Source: Roseibium algicola (GTDB lineage Bacteria > Pseudomonadota > Alphaproteobacteria > Rhizobiales > Stappiaceae). Taken from it: 64,000 nucleotides of DNA. The position numbers and the translations under genes are program-made. The stretch spans positions 1,302,001-1,366,000 of the forward strand of contig NZ_CP019630.1 of NCBI RefSeq assembly GCF_001999245.1. Reading direction: 5' to 3'. Below are positions 18,979 to 29,329 of the stretch, piece after piece. Positions within the stretch are counted from its first letter, which is position 1, and each line of letters begins with the position of its first letter. The notes below the pieces were generated by a model, which was not told the DNA's origin, made no database searches, and worked only from the letters and a program-made list of their open reading frames with translations.

Positions 18979-18995
18979 TCTAGAATAATTCTAAA
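18979..18995. promoter_or_regulatory. Iron control element (putative Irr operator) before bfr
   Basis: TCTAGAA-TAA-TTCTAAA matches the rhizobial ICE consensus TTTAGAA-N3-TTCTAAA at 13 of 14 defined positions and lies 33 bp upstream of the bfr start. In rhizobia Irr binds such sites and represses iron-storage genes when iron is scarce (established knowledge). The assignment to Irr in this organism is inference. Confidence 0.75.
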
Positions 18996-19027
18996 CAAAG
19001 ATCGGTTTGCAATAAGGAGGCTCTGCC

Positions 19028-19513
19028 GTGAAAGGGAATGAAAAAGTCATTGAGTGCCTGAACGAAGCTCTGTTTCTGGAGCTCGGCGCCATCAACCAGT
19101 ACTGGCTTCACTACCGCCTCCTGAGCGACTGGGGCTTTGCGCGCCTTGCCAAGAAGGAACGTGAAGAATCCATCGAGGAAATGCAGCACGCCGACAAGCT
19201 GGTCGACCGCATCATCTTCCTGGAAGGCCATCCGAACATGCAGAAGGTCGCACCGCTGCGCATCGGCCAGAACATCAAGGAAGTGCTGGAATCAGACCTT
19301 GCCGGCGAATATGACGCCCGCACGGCCTATGCCAAGTCCCGCGATGTCTGCCGCGAAGAAGGCGACTATGTTTCCATGCAGCTTTTCGAAGAGCTGCTGT
19401 CCGACGAGGAAGGCCATATCGACTTCCTGGAAACCCAGATCGACCTTCTGGAAAAGATCGGTGTCGAGCGCTACGGCATGTTGAATGCCGCACCAGCCGA
19501 CGAAGCCGAATAG
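19028..19513 (+). CDS. bfr: Bacterioferritin
   Basis: 161 residues with a GTG start at 19028 and a strong AAGGAGG seven bases upstream. Ferroxidase ligands are visible: E18, E51 with H54 (EEMQH), E94 and E127 with H130 (DEEGH). The haem-ligand methionine is M52. It assembles as a 24-mer that oxidises and stores iron in the cytoplasm. The single gene sits behind an Irr-type box and ends in its own terminator, so it is monocistronic. No bfd ferredoxin gene is adjacent. Confidence 0.96.
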   Translation: MKGNEKVIECLNEALFLELGAINQYWLHYRLLSDWGFARLAKKEREESIEEMQHADKLVDRIIFLEGHPNMQKVAPLRIGQNIKEVLESDLAGEYDARTAYAKSRDVCREEGDYVSMQLFEELLSDEEGHIDFLETQIDLLEKIGVERYGMLNAAPADEAE

Positions 19514-19544
19514 TCGCAAGCGGCCATTTCATTGGTTATGTTGA

Positions 19545-19572
19545 AGCCGGTGCAGGTCTGCACCGGCTTTTT
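19545..19572 (+). terminator. Intrinsic terminator of bfr
   Basis: Perfect 10-bp stem AGCCGGTGCA / TGCACCGGCT with a GGTC loop followed by five T residues, 31 bases after the bfr stop. Confidence 0.9.
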
Positions 19573-19596
19573 CATTGCAATTGGAGGTGCGAAACC

Positions 19597-20703
19597 ATGA
19601 CGGAAATCCGGATTGGGCTGATCGGAACAGGCTATATGGGCAAGGCCCATGCTGTTGCCCTGAAATCAGTGGCGTCGGTATTCGACACAGGCCTGCGCCC
19701 GATTTGCGAGACGATTTGTGCAACGACGCTGGAAGGCGCCCGGGAAAAGGCCCGTGCTTTCGGGTTCAACCGGGCGACGGACGACTGGCGCACTGTCGTT
19801 GCCGATCCGGCGATCGATGCGGTTGTAATTGCCTCACCCCAGTCGACCCATATGGATATCGCAATTGCCGCCTTTGAAAACGGCAAGGCTGTCTTTTGCG
19901 AAAAGCCGCTTGCCAGCCACGCCGAAGATTGCCGCAGGATGATGGCGGCGGCAGAAGCCTCCGGCCTGCCGAACATGACCGGCTTCAATTACATTCGCAC
20001 CCCTGCAAGCCAATTTGCCCATGACCTTGTCCAGTCAGGCCGGATTGGTCAGATCCACTATATTCGCGCTGAACACACCGAGGATTTTCTGTCAGATCCG
20101 CAAACGCCGTCGCACTGGCGTACCAAGGACATAAGCAATGGATGCATGGGCGATCTCGCCCCTCACATCATCAACGCCGCCCTGCGCCTTGCCGGGCCTA
20201 TCTCCAGCGTTAGTGCGGATATCCAGACCGTCCATTCCGAACGCCCCGGCGCAAACGGGCCGGAGGCGGTCACCAATGACGACCAGGCCCATCTCATGTG
20301 CCGCTTTCAAAACGGTGCGATGGGTCATCTCTTCATCAGCCGTGTCGCCACCGGCCGGAAGATGGGTTACGCCTACGAGATATACGGTGACAAAGGTTCG
20401 ATCCGCTTCGACCAGGAAGACCAGAACGCGCTCTGGCTTTACCTTGCCGAAGGGCCGGAGGCGGAACGCGGCTTCCGCAAGATCCTGACCGGTCCGGCAC
20501 ATCCCGATTACCTGCCCTTCTGTCAGGGCCCCGGTCACGGAACCGGTTATCAGGACCAGATCATTATCGAGATGCGGGACTTCCTGAAGGCCATCGAAAC
20601 CGGAACACCTGTCTGGCCAACCTTCCGGGACGGGCTGGAGGTGCAACTGGTCACGGAAGCTGCCTGGAACTCGTCGAAGACCGGTACGTGGGCAACGGTT
20701 TGA
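19597..20703 (+). CDS. Gfo/Idh/MocA-family NAD(P)-dependent oxidoreductase
   Basis: 368 residues. N-terminal Rossmann fold IGLIGTGYMGKAHA (residues 6-19), the family's EKP motif in FCEKPLASH near 105-110, and the downstream sugar-binding domain with GDLAPHIINAALRLAG. Members oxidise or reduce cyclic polyols and sugars such as inositol or glucose derivatives. The substrate cannot be told; no sugar operon is nearby, and the gene sits alone after the bfr terminator. Confidence 0.85.
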   Translation: MTEIRIGLIGTGYMGKAHAVALKSVASVFDTGLRPICETICATTLEGAREKARAFGFNRATDDWRTVVADPAIDAVVIASPQSTHMDIAIAAFENGKAVFCEKPLASHAEDCRRMMAAAEASGLPNMTGFNYIRTPASQFAHDLVQSGRIGQIHYIRAEHTEDFLSDPQTPSHWRTKDISNGCMGDLAPHIINAALRLAGPISSVSADIQTVHSERPGANGPEAVTNDDQAHLMCRFQNGAMGHLFISRVATGRKMGYAYEIYGDKGSIRFDQEDQNALWLYLAEGPEAERGFRKILTGPAHPDYLPFCQGPGHGTGYQDQIIIEMRDFLKAIETGTPVWPTFRDGLEVQLVTEAAWNSSKTGTWATV

Positions 20704-20927
20704 CGGACGGGGCGGCTTGGGGCGAGCGTTGTTCTCCAGGGTGTTTCCCCGGACATGCGCAGCCCAGATCCGGGGCCTACTCGCAAGTCAGCTTGCCAAA
20801 GCAGGAGGTTCTGCCAACTCCTTGCCACGCCAGGTCATTTTTCTGGAAATCAGTAGGCCGCGGGTCTCGCTTTGCTCGCCCGGGGCGACACTAATAAGTC
20901 GGGAACTCCCTGTCCGCACAGGAAACT
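20704..20927. other. Intergenic region between convergent oxidoreductase and amn genes
   Basis: 224 bp without a credible gene. It contains short GC-rich fragments (CCGGGGCCTACTCG, CGGGTCTCGC...) reminiscent of degraded dispersed intergenic repeats, but I cannot define a unit. No T-tailed hairpin was found. Confidence 0.3.
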
Positions 20928-22436
20928 TTACTGGAACGCTGTCTCGGCAAAGCTGCGGAGCTTGCGGGAATGCAGGCGTTCTGCCGTCATGTCTCGCATC
21001 TTCTCCATTGCCCTGATGCCGATCTGGAGATGCTGGGCGACCTGGCGCTTGTAGAAGTCAGTCGCCATGCCCGGCAGTTTCAATTCGCCATGGAGCGGCT
21101 TGTCCGAGATGCACAGCAGCGTGCCGTAAGGCACCCGGAAGCGGAAGCCGTTGGCCGCGATGGTTGCCGATTCCATATCGAGCGCGATGGCACGGGACTG
21201 GGAGAACCGCTTGACCAGTTCCGGCTGGTCCCAGAGTTCCCAGTTTCGGTTGTCGAGCGATACGACGGTTCCGGTGCGCATGACACGTTTCAATTCATAC
21301 CCATCGATGCCGGTGATTTCGGCAACCGCGTCTTCCAGGGCAACCTGCACCTCGGCGAGCGGCGGGATCGGCACCCAGATCGGCAGGTCCTGGTCGAGCA
21401 CATTGTCCTCTCGCACATACCCATGGGCCAGAACATAGTCACCTAGCGTCTGGCTGTTCCTGAGGCCCGCGCAGTGACCGAGCATCAGCCAGACATGCGG
21501 GCGCAGCACCGCGATATGGTCGGTGATGGTTTTGGCGTTGGACGGCCCGACGCCGATGTTGACCATGGTAATACCGCTGCCGTCAGCCCGCTTCAGGTGA
21601 TACGCCGGCATCTGGGGCAGTTTTGTCAGCTCTTCCCCGTCCGGCTGGGTCTGTCCTGCCTCCAGCACCACGTTGCCGGGGGAAACAAAAGCCTCGTAGC
21701 CACTGTCCGGCTGCAACAGCAGCGCCTTGGACATGCGGCAGAACTCGTCGATGTAGAACTGGTAGTTCGTGAAAAGCACGTAGTTCTGGAAATGCTCGGC
21801 CTTTGTCGCGGTGTAGTGCTGCAGGCGGTGCAGGGAATAGTCGACGCGCGGCGCCGTGAAGGATGCCAGCGGCATCACACCGTCGGCCGGATCGTAGGTG
21901 CCGTTGGCAATGGAATCGTCCATCACCGTCAGGTCGGGAAGATCGAACATGTCAGCGAGGGGACGGTCGAGATTTGCAGCTGCTGCGCCGCCTTCCACAT
22001 GCGTTCCGTCATAGAAAGCGAAGTGCAGCGGGATCGGCATGTCGCTGTCGCCGACCTGGATCGGCACGTCATGGTTCTTCATCAGCAGCGAAAGCTGCGA
22101 CACCAGATAGTTACGGAACAGATCCGGGCGGGTAATCGTGGAGGCGTGGGTGCCAGGGCGGGAGACGAACCCATAAGACAGGCGGCTGTCGAGGCGGACG
22201 TGGCTGTCGGTCACGATACGGACCTGCGGATAGAACGCGCGCACGCGGCCGTCGATTTCCTTGCCATCCAGAAGGTCCTGAAAATGCTGGCGCAGAAAGG
22301 CGGTGTTGGATTCAAAAATTTCGATCAAACGGTCGACCGCCTTGTTGGCGTCGGTAAAGACCTCAAGCGGATGCGATGGCGCATGACGAACCCTGCGGGC
22401 GGCTTGATGAAAAACGTTTTTGGTTGAGTTGGACAT
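20928..22436 (-). CDS. amn: AMP nucleosidase
   Basis: 502 residues. It hydrolyses AMP to adenine and ribose 5-phosphate, tuning adenylate pools. The N-terminal half is the Amn-specific domain (SHVRLDSRLSYGFVSRPGTHAST region), and the C-terminal half is a nucleoside phosphorylase fold with MVNIGVGPSNAKT and the active-site ALDMESATIAANG near 435. The length matches proteobacterial Amn. It is divergent from an amino-acid uptake operon across a 198-bp AT-rich spacer. Confidence 0.95.
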   Translation of the reverse strand: MSNSTKNVFHQAARRVRHAPSHPLEVFTDANKAVDRLIEIFESNTAFLRQHFQDLLDGKEIDGRVRAFYPQVRIVTDSHVRLDSRLSYGFVSRPGTHASTITRPDLFRNYLVSQLSLLMKNHDVPIQVGDSDMPIPLHFAFYDGTHVEGGAAAANLDRPLADMFDLPDLTVMDDSIANGTYDPADGVMPLASFTAPRVDYSLHRLQHYTATKAEHFQNYVLFTNYQFYIDEFCRMSKALLLQPDSGYEAFVSPGNVVLEAGQTQPDGEELTKLPQMPAYHLKRADGSGITMVNIGVGPSNAKTITDHIAVLRPHVWLMLGHCAGLRNSQTLGDYVLAHGYVREDNVLDQDLPIWVPIPPLAEVQVALEDAVAEITGIDGYELKRVMRTGTVVSLDNRNWELWDQPELVKRFSQSRAIALDMESATIAANGFRFRVPYGTLLCISDKPLHGELKLPGMATDFYKRQVAQHLQIGIRAMEKMRDMTAERLHSRKLRSFAETAFQ

Positions 22437-22634
22437 AAACCGTCTCCTTATTGTTGTTATGGGCTCACAGTCCCGCTAACGCTTGCCTTGGTCAATAGAT
22501 CTAGCATCGGATTTTGAATTTTTTTTCGCGGAGAGAAAATTTCTGCACAAGCTCCTCAACGATGCATTTGAGCAGGCTTTCCCAAACCGTGGCAAGCGGC
22601 TAAAGTCCGGCTAACTTTTGACCAGGAGTTTCCC

Positions 22635-23435
22635 ATGAAAAAAACCGTTCTGACCCTCGCGGTCGCCGTTTCCTCCCTGATTGGCGCAGGCGTCTCCGCC
22701 CTTGCCGACAATCTGCCGGATCTCGGTGGCCGGGACATTGTCATTGCTTCGGAAAACACCTACCCACCGCTGCAGTTCGTCGACCCCAAGTCAGGCGAGG
22801 CAATCGGCTGGGAATATGATGCGGTTGCAGAAATCGCCAAGCGGCTGAACCTGAACGTCACCTTTCAGAACACCAGCTGGGATGCGATGATCCCTGCCAT
22901 CTCCGCCGGCGAATACGACATGGCGATGAACGGCATCACCATTCGCGCCGACAGGGCCGAGCAGGTCGACTTTTCGGAGCCCTACATGCGGTCCGAAATG
23001 TTCATGCTGGTGCGCGCCGATGAAGACCGGTTTACCGATGCAAAGGGCTTTGCTTCCAACACGGACTTCCTGGCCGGTGCTCAACCGGGCACCACCCCCT
23101 TCTACGTCACTGTTTATGAAGTGCTGGATGGCGATGAAGCCAACCCGCGCATCAAGCTGTTCGAAACCTTTGGTGCTGCTGTCCAGGCGCTCAAGGCGGG
23201 CGACGTCGATCTGGTCCTGACAGACAGCACCGGCGGCCAGGGCTATGTCGCGACCAATCCGGACACCTTCAAGCTGATCGGCGATCCGATGGGCTCGGAA
23301 GACTTCGGCTTCATTTTCCCGAAAGGCTCCGACCTGATCGAACCGATCAATGCGGCTGTCGCCAGCATGCGCACAGACGGCACGCTGGATGCACTGAACA
23401 AGAAGTGGTTCTTCGACTATAAAGTCGCCCAGTAA
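22635..23435 (+). CDS. Amino-acid ABC transporter substrate-binding protein
   Basis: 266 residues with a classic Sec signal peptide ([23 protein letters not shown], cleavage near residue 25). The type 3 solute-binding fold shows [54 protein letters not shown] and a C-terminal [13 protein letters not shown]. It likely binds polar amino acids in the periplasm. An attenuating hairpin and 123 bases separate it from the permease gene. Confidence 0.92.
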   Translation: MKKTVLTLAVAVSSLIGAGVSALADNLPDLGGRDIVIASENTYPPLQFVDPKSGEAIGWEYDAVAEIAKRLNLNVTFQNTSWDAMIPAISAGEYDMAMNGITIRADRAEQVDFSEPYMRSEMFMLVRADEDRFTDAKGFASNTDFLAGAQPGTTPFYVTVYEVLDGDEANPRIKLFETFGAAVQALKAGDVDLVLTDSTGGQGYVATNPDTFKLIGDPMGSEDFGFIFPKGSDLIEPINAAVASMRTDGTLDALNKKWFFDYKVAQ

Positions 23436-23474
23436 GGCCATCCTCCGCCCCTGCGCGGCTGGACTTTCCACTCC

Positions 23475-23516
23475 ATGGCCGGTATCCGGGCTTTTGGCCC
23501 CGATGCCGGCCATTTT
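23475..23516 (+). terminator. Partial terminator between binding-protein and permease genes
   Basis: ATGGCCGG (23475-23482) pairs with CCGGCCAT (23506-23513), with further internal pairing, followed by TTTTCGTTT. Such hairpins commonly let the binding protein be made in excess over the membrane component. Confidence 0.65.
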
Positions 23517-23558
23517 CGTTTGAACTGCCGTTAACAAAGCTGGAGCCGAGACCAACCC

Positions 23559-24365
23559 ATGTTCCGCAACAAGACACCGTCCGGCGCCCCCAAGGAAGAC
23601 TTTCCCTATTGGCTTGTTGCTGCCGCCGGCATTGCGGTTTTCCTGTTGTTCCAGATCGCCACCGACGACATCTATTCGCAGGTCATGTCGACGGTCTCGC
23701 GTGGTATCGGACTGACGGTCTTCGTCACGCTTGTCGCCTTCTTCTGCGCGTCCCTGATCGGGCTCCTGCTGGCGCTTGCCTCCCTGTCCGGATCAATCGT
23801 CTTGCGGCAGATGGCCCGGTTCTACGTCGAGATCGTGCGCGGCATGCCGATCATCGTGCTTCTGCTCTATATCGCCTTCGTCGCAACGCCGCTGTTCATT
23901 GCCGGGGTCAACGCCATTGTGGAACCTCTGGGTCTGGATCCGCTGCGCACGCGGGATTTCCCTCTGCTCTGGCGCGCCGTTCTCGCGCTGACCATCGGCT
24001 ATTCGGCCTTCATTGCCGAGGTGTTTCGGGCAGGCATCCAGGCTGTCGACAAGGGACAGATCGAGGCCGCCGAAGCACTCGGCATGAACGGTTGGCTTCG
24101 CTTCCGTCTGATCATCTTCCCGCAGGCGCTGAAGACCATCCTGCCGCCCCTCGGCAATGATTTCGTCGCCCTGATCAAGGACAGCTCGCTGGTCTCGGTT
24201 CTGGGTGTCGCGGATATCACCCAGCTGGGCAAGGTCTACGCTGCCGGCTCCTTCCGGTACTTCGAGACCTACAATGTCGTCGCGCTGATCTACCTGATGA
24301 TGACGATCACGCTTTCGCTGGCCCTGCGCAAATTTGAACGGGCAAAGCAGATCCAGGAGCGCTAA
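23559..24365 (+). CDS. Amino-acid ABC transporter permease
   Basis: 268 residues of the His/Glu/Gln/Arg-type permease family. Several membrane segments and the EAA loop that docks the ATPase, EAAEALGMNGWLRFRLIIFP near 168-187. The N-terminus VSRGIGLTVFVTLVAFF is typical. It works with the binding protein just upstream. No ATP-binding subunit follows: the next gene is a DNA glycosylase, so the ATPase must be encoded elsewhere or shared. Confidence 0.92.
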   Translation: MFRNKTPSGAPKEDFPYWLVAAAGIAVFLLFQIATDDIYSQVMSTVSRGIGLTVFVTLVAFFCASLIGLLLALASLSGSIVLRQMARFYVEIVRGMPIIVLLLYIAFVATPLFIAGVNAIVEPLGLDPLRTRDFPLLWRAVLALTIGYSAFIAEVFRAGIQAVDKGQIEAAEALGMNGWLRFRLIIFPQALKTILPPLGNDFVALIKDSSLVSVLGVADITQLGKVYAAGSFRYFETYNVVALIYLMMTITLSLALRKFERAKQIQER

Positions 24366-24452
24366 GGTTTTCGCCTGACCACGCCTTTCCTCCTCCCTCA
24401 TCCTGAGGAGGGGTGCAGGGGGAACGGCGTCTGCAGCGAGACGGAGACCCGC

Positions 24453-25139
24453 ATGCGTTCCTTTGAAGAAATAGAAGCACTGGCCGCGGAGAAGAAGGGC
24501 GGACCGGCAGCACTCAATGCTCTTTTGGCAGAGCATAATGCGCCCAGGACTGCGGAAGAACTGGAGAAGGTTGGTGACGATCGCTGGCTGGCCATGTTCA
24601 CCAAGTGCGTGTTCCAGGCCGGTTTCAGCTGGAAGGTGATCGACCAGAAGTGGCCGGGTTTCGAGGAAGCCTTCGAGGGGTTCGACGTTCCCCGCCTCGC
24701 CTTTCTCCCTGACGAGGCCTTTGAAGCGCTGCTCGGCGACAAACGCATCGTCCGCAACGGTGCCAAGATCCGATCTGTTCAGGAAAACGCGATTTTCCTC
24801 AAGGACCTAGCGACCGAACACGGCAGCGCAGCCGGTTTTTTCGCGCATTATCCCGTCAACGACCAGATCGGCCTGATGGAGCTGCTCAAGAAGCGCGGCA
24901 GCCGGCTTGGTGGCAACACAGGGCAAATCGCCTTGCGCTTCATGGGCAAGGAAAGTTTCGTCCTCTCCGGCGATGTGGTTAACGCCCTGATCCGCGAAAA
25001 TGTCATCGAGAAGGACGCGATGTCGAAAAAAAATCTTACCGCGATTCAGGCCGCCTTTAACGAATGGAAAGCAACTTCCGGTCGTCCCCTGAACGAAATC
25101 AGCAGAATTCTGGCCTTTTCGGTCGGGACAAGTCATTAA
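24453..25139 (+). CDS. DNA-3-methyladenine glycosylase I-like protein
   Basis: 228 residues resembling the TagA (Tag/AlkA-I) helix-hairpin-helix glycosylase superfamily: DDRWLAMFTKCVFQAGFSWKVIDQKWPGFEEAF near 41-74 and FLPDEAFEALLGDKRIVRNGAKIRS near 84-110. TagA excises N3-methyladenine. It is longer than E. coli Tag and I do not see the full zinc-binding Cys/His set, so this may be a divergent branch. It is transcribed towards ccrM. Confidence 0.72.
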   Translation: MRSFEEIEALAAEKKGGPAALNALLAEHNAPRTAEELEKVGDDRWLAMFTKCVFQAGFSWKVIDQKWPGFEEAFEGFDVPRLAFLPDEAFEALLGDKRIVRNGAKIRSVQENAIFLKDLATEHGSAAGFFAHYPVNDQIGLMELLKKRGSRLGGNTGQIALRFMGKESFVLSGDVVNALIRENVIEKDAMSKKNLTAIQAAFNEWKATSGRPLNEISRILAFSVGTSH

Positions 25140-25176
25140 CTTCTCATTCAGCTTTTACGATTGTAAACAAAGCCTT

Positions 25177-26410
<1,234 letters not shown>

Positions 26411-26458
26411 GCAGGCACTCCAAAGAGAGACTTCGCGTTCCCCGCGAGATCGACTTAG

Positions 26459-26490
26459 CCCCGTTTCCCAGAAAAGGAGACGGGGTTTTC
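26459..26490 (+). terminator. Intrinsic terminator of ccrM
   Basis: CCCCGTTTCC / GGAGACGGGG (10-bp stem, one G-T pair, 7-base loop) followed by TTTTCTTT, about 50 bases after the stop. Confidence 0.85.
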
Positions 26491-26518
26491 TTTATGGAAT
26501 ACGAGAACGGTATCTCGA

Positions 26519-28324
26519 TCAGGCGCTCTTGTATTTCACGTCCGGCGCCCAGACATCCAGCCATTGCAGGATCTCGTCGGCACCGATGGGCGGCGAAAAA
26601 TAGAAACCCTGGAATAGACGGCAGCCACAGTTTTTCAGGAACTCCAGCTCCTCGCGGGTTTCAACGCCTTCCGCGAGAACGTCCAACCCCATGTTCTTGG
26701 CCATTGCCAGCATGGCGCCGGCGATTCTCTGCATCTTCGGGTTCCTGTCGAGCCCGGAAACGAACGAGCGGTCGATCTTAAGCGTCGCGACCGGTGTTTC
26801 GATCAAGGTTGCGATGGAGGAATGTCCGGTGCCGAAGTCATCAAGGGCCAGGGCGAAACCTGCCTGTTCCAGGTTACGGCACTGGGCAATCAGCTCCTGA
26901 TCCGACTGGTCGAAGAGGATCGATTCCAGCAGCTCCAGCTGAATGTCTTCGGGCTTCAGACCGGCCGTGGCAAGTTCGGCATGCAAGATCGCGACAAACT
27001 CCACCGACCTGAGGTTCGATGCAGTCACGTTCAACGAGAGCTTGCCAATGTCCCTGCCTGCGGATTTCCAGGCAGCAAAATGGGTGAACGCCTTGCACCG
27101 TACCTGCCGGTCGATTTCGGACATGATGTTTGCCCTGGTCGCCGTTTCCAGGAAACGGGCCGGTGGCAACACCCCTTGTTCTGCCGTCTCCCAGCGCGCG
27201 ACCACCTCCAGGCCGCACACCCGACCCGTGACGATATCGATCTGCGGCTGAAAATAGGGAACGAACTGGCTGCGTTTCAGACCTTCTTCGATCTGCGAGA
27301 CCAACCTGCTCGTCTCCTCGTGCCGCCGGATCATCTCCTTTGACAGCAATTTGACGGACGACCTGGTGACCTTGGCATCGTAAAGCGCAATATCGGAATT
27401 CGCGATAAGCCTGTCGGCGTTCTGCACTTCGCCGGGATGAAACAGGACCACGCCTATACTCGCGCTGACCTGGCAGCTGTGCCCGTTGTAGCGGATCGGC
27501 ATGGCGATCGCATTCAAGAGACGCAGCGCCATGGCATAGAGGTTTTCCTTGTCCGGAGGCTCAGCCAGAAACAGGGCAAACTCATCACCTCCAAGCCGCG
27601 CAGGAAGATCGTTCGGACCGCATATCGCCGACAACACCTCGGCCGTCTGCATCAGGATCATGTCACCCGCGGTATGGCCGAAGTTGTCGTTTATCGACTT
27701 GAATTCGTCGAGGTCGATGTGAAGGAGCGCAAACACGTGGCCGGTGTCAGGCAGCTGCAACGCCTCTTCCAGACGCCGGTGCAGTGCCCCTCTGTTGGCA
27801 ATCTCCGTCAGCGTATCCTGTGAGGCCTTCTTTTCCGCTTCGATCTTCGCCGCCTTCAATGCAGTTGCCATCTTCTGGCTATCCTCCAGAAGCGTGCGTT
27901 GCGCTTCGAAGGAGTAGAAGAGATCGATGGAAAAGTCGTTCGGTTTGAAGTCGGTTTCCGTCAACCTGAAACGCTCGACGACCTGTGAAAGGTGAAGACC
28001 GAAGGACAGGTCCAGAAACACCGTGTCCTCGTCCGCAGCAGCAAGGGCGAAACCGCGAAACTGTATAGGCTCGCCATCCTGCGGACATGCGGAAAGGACC
28101 AGTTTCGTGCCGAGCCTTTCGCGAACACAGGCCATGGATCTGACGTTACGCGGCCGCTCAACCGTGAAGACGTCGAACAAGTTTGCTCCCGACGCTTCCG
28201 GCCCGAGGATCCGTTCAAGGGTCGGGCCCAGTCCACTGATCCGGCCGCGACTGTCCAGAACAACATGCATGGGAAAAAGCATGTCGATGGCCTTGCGGGT
28301 CAGATCGAGTTTGGATGCTGTCAA
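26519..28324 (-). CDS. H-NOX-associated GGDEF-EAL c-di-GMP enzyme
   Basis: 601 residues, TTG start at 28324 overlapping the stop of the H-NOX gene by four bases, implying translational coupling. Residues 1-125 (LTRKAIDMLFPMHVVLDSRG) look like an HNOBA/PAS-type partner domain, followed by a short coiled coil to about 168. GGDEF is intact at 245-249 (RLGGDEF) but lacks an RxxD inhibitory site. The EAL domain has EVV at 373-375 in place of EAL, yet keeps DDFGTGHSS, KIDRSFV and AEGVET. Both activities look possible. Likely output of the NO sensor upstream; cytoplasmic. Confidence 0.88.
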   Translation of the reverse strand: MTASKLDLTRKAIDMLFPMHVVLDSRGRISGLGPTLERILGPEASGANLFDVFTVERPRNVRSMACVRERLGTKLVLSACPQDGEPIQFRGFALAAADEDTVFLDLSFGLHLSQVVERFRLTETDFKPNDFSIDLFYSFEAQRTLLEDSQKMATALKAAKIEAEKKASQDTLTEIANRGALHRRLEEALQLPDTGHVFALLHIDLDEFKSINDNFGHTAGDMILMQTAEVLSAICGPNDLPARLGGDEFALFLAEPPDKENLYAMALRLLNAIAMPIRYNGHSCQVSASIGVVLFHPGEVQNADRLIANSDIALYDAKVTRSSVKLLSKEMIRRHEETSRLVSQIEEGLKRSQFVPYFQPQIDIVTGRVCGLEVVARWETAEQGVLPPARFLETATRANIMSEIDRQVRCKAFTHFAAWKSAGRDIGKLSLNVTASNLRSVEFVAILHAELATAGLKPEDIQLELLESILFDQSDQELIAQCRNLEQAGFALALDDFGTGHSSIATLIETPVATLKIDRSFVSGLDRNPKMQRIAGAMLAMAKNMGLDVLAEGVETREELEFLKNCGCRLFQGFYFSPPIGADEILQWLDVWAPDVKYKSA

Positions 28325-28905
28325 ATTCCGGCCTCGGTTCTCATGGGCTTGAGTGCAGTGTCGAGGATCCGGATTTCAAAGATGTCGTGATCCGCCTGTT
28401 CCGATTTCACCGCGACCTGGTTGACCTCGATGCTCTCACCGGTCTCCTTGGCGAGACCATGCAGAAGTCCGATGACCATCGGCGCCAGTCCGTCACGATC
28501 GGAATAGTAGTGCAGAATGCAGGATCCATCGTCCTTCTGGTCGACCTCGAAGGACGGCGGCTTCAGATGTGGCATCGACAGCAGGATCCGGTCGTGCATG
28601 TCATCGAGTCCCTTCAACTGCTCGATGAAGGAATTGCCGGCAAGGCGCATCAGATTGCCGAAATGCGAGGCGCCTGCGTATTCGACCCAGTATTTTCCGA
28701 AGATGCTCAGGACGTCCGATGCAGGCAGGCCGGTAAAGCTGCAGATGGCACCGACAAGCTTGTAGGTTATGGCATCGTCATAACTCGACATTCTTTCAAA
28801 TTCGAGTTCCTCCAGGCCCGCGGTTTCGCAAATGCTTTGCCAGGCTTCGGGTCCGTGGTTGTCCAGAATGAAGGTGCGAATGCCTTCGTTCACCATTCCA
28901 TACAT
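28321..28905 (-). CDS. H-NOX haem NO-binding sensor protein
   Basis: 194 residues, a stand-alone haem-NO/O2-binding (HNOB) domain. The proximal haem ligand is H104 in LDDMHDRILLSMPHLKPPSF, and the propionate-binding Y-x-S-x-R motif is at Y133-S135-R137. The start MYGMVNEGIR is typical. Facultative aerobes use such proteins to sense nanomolar NO and pass the signal to a partner kinase or c-di-GMP enzyme, here the overlapping GGDEF-EAL gene. I cannot tell from sequence whether it binds O2; the distal pocket was not modelled. Confidence 0.92.
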   Translation of the reverse strand: MYGMVNEGIRTFILDNHGPEAWQSICETAGLEELEFERMSSYDDAITYKLVGAICSFTGLPASDVLSIFGKYWVEYAGASHFGNLMRLAGNSFIEQLKGLDDMHDRILLSMPHLKPPSFEVDQKDDGSCILHYYSDRDGLAPMVIGLLHGLAKETGESIEVNQVAVKSEQADHDIFEIRILDTALKPMRTEAGI

Positions 28906-29329
28906 GCAGACTCCTCCAGAGTTAGCATTGTGAGTATACGAATTTGCTTACGTCAGCATTAATCAGTTCCAGACATATGTCTGTTTTTAACTGCCATTAC
29001 TGACAAACAATCACTACTTCCGCGCGAAATTTTCGAATTAATTACCCAACGTTTCTTTTTCTCCAAATAACCCATTGAGAAAAACAACAATGAATACCTG
29101 AAACTCTTGCCGGAAGAAGGCGCATCGTTTGAGGTGCCGGAAAGGCAATGCCAACCTTCATGTCCAGCCCGCCAGCGTCTTCGGCTCGGCACCTTGCCGG
29201 ACAGACGACTTGCAATCGCCATGCAATCCCTCCATCCTCCGCGATCAATCGAGCGTTCATGGGAGGAACGATCCGACGGTTTGAAACCGGCGCAAACGGC
29301 TGGAAGACCCGAGGTCGGCGGTCGCATTT
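28906..29329. promoter_or_regulatory. 424-bp divergent region between H-NOX and GAF-Fis genes, with palindrome
   Basis: The 120 bases nearest H-NOX are AT-rich and hold the perfect 14-bp palindrome CAGACATATGTCTG (28970-28983), 65 bp before the H-NOX start. The half nearest the GAF regulator is GC-rich and unremarkable. Reading frames here lack coding features. No FNR/DNR-type TTGAT-N4-ATCAA site was found. Confidence 0.45.

Noticed and set aside
28959..29327. 122-codon minus-strand ORF upstream of H-NOX
   Set aside because: Spans AT-rich promoter DNA and a palindrome; no ribosome-binding site or protein-like pattern.
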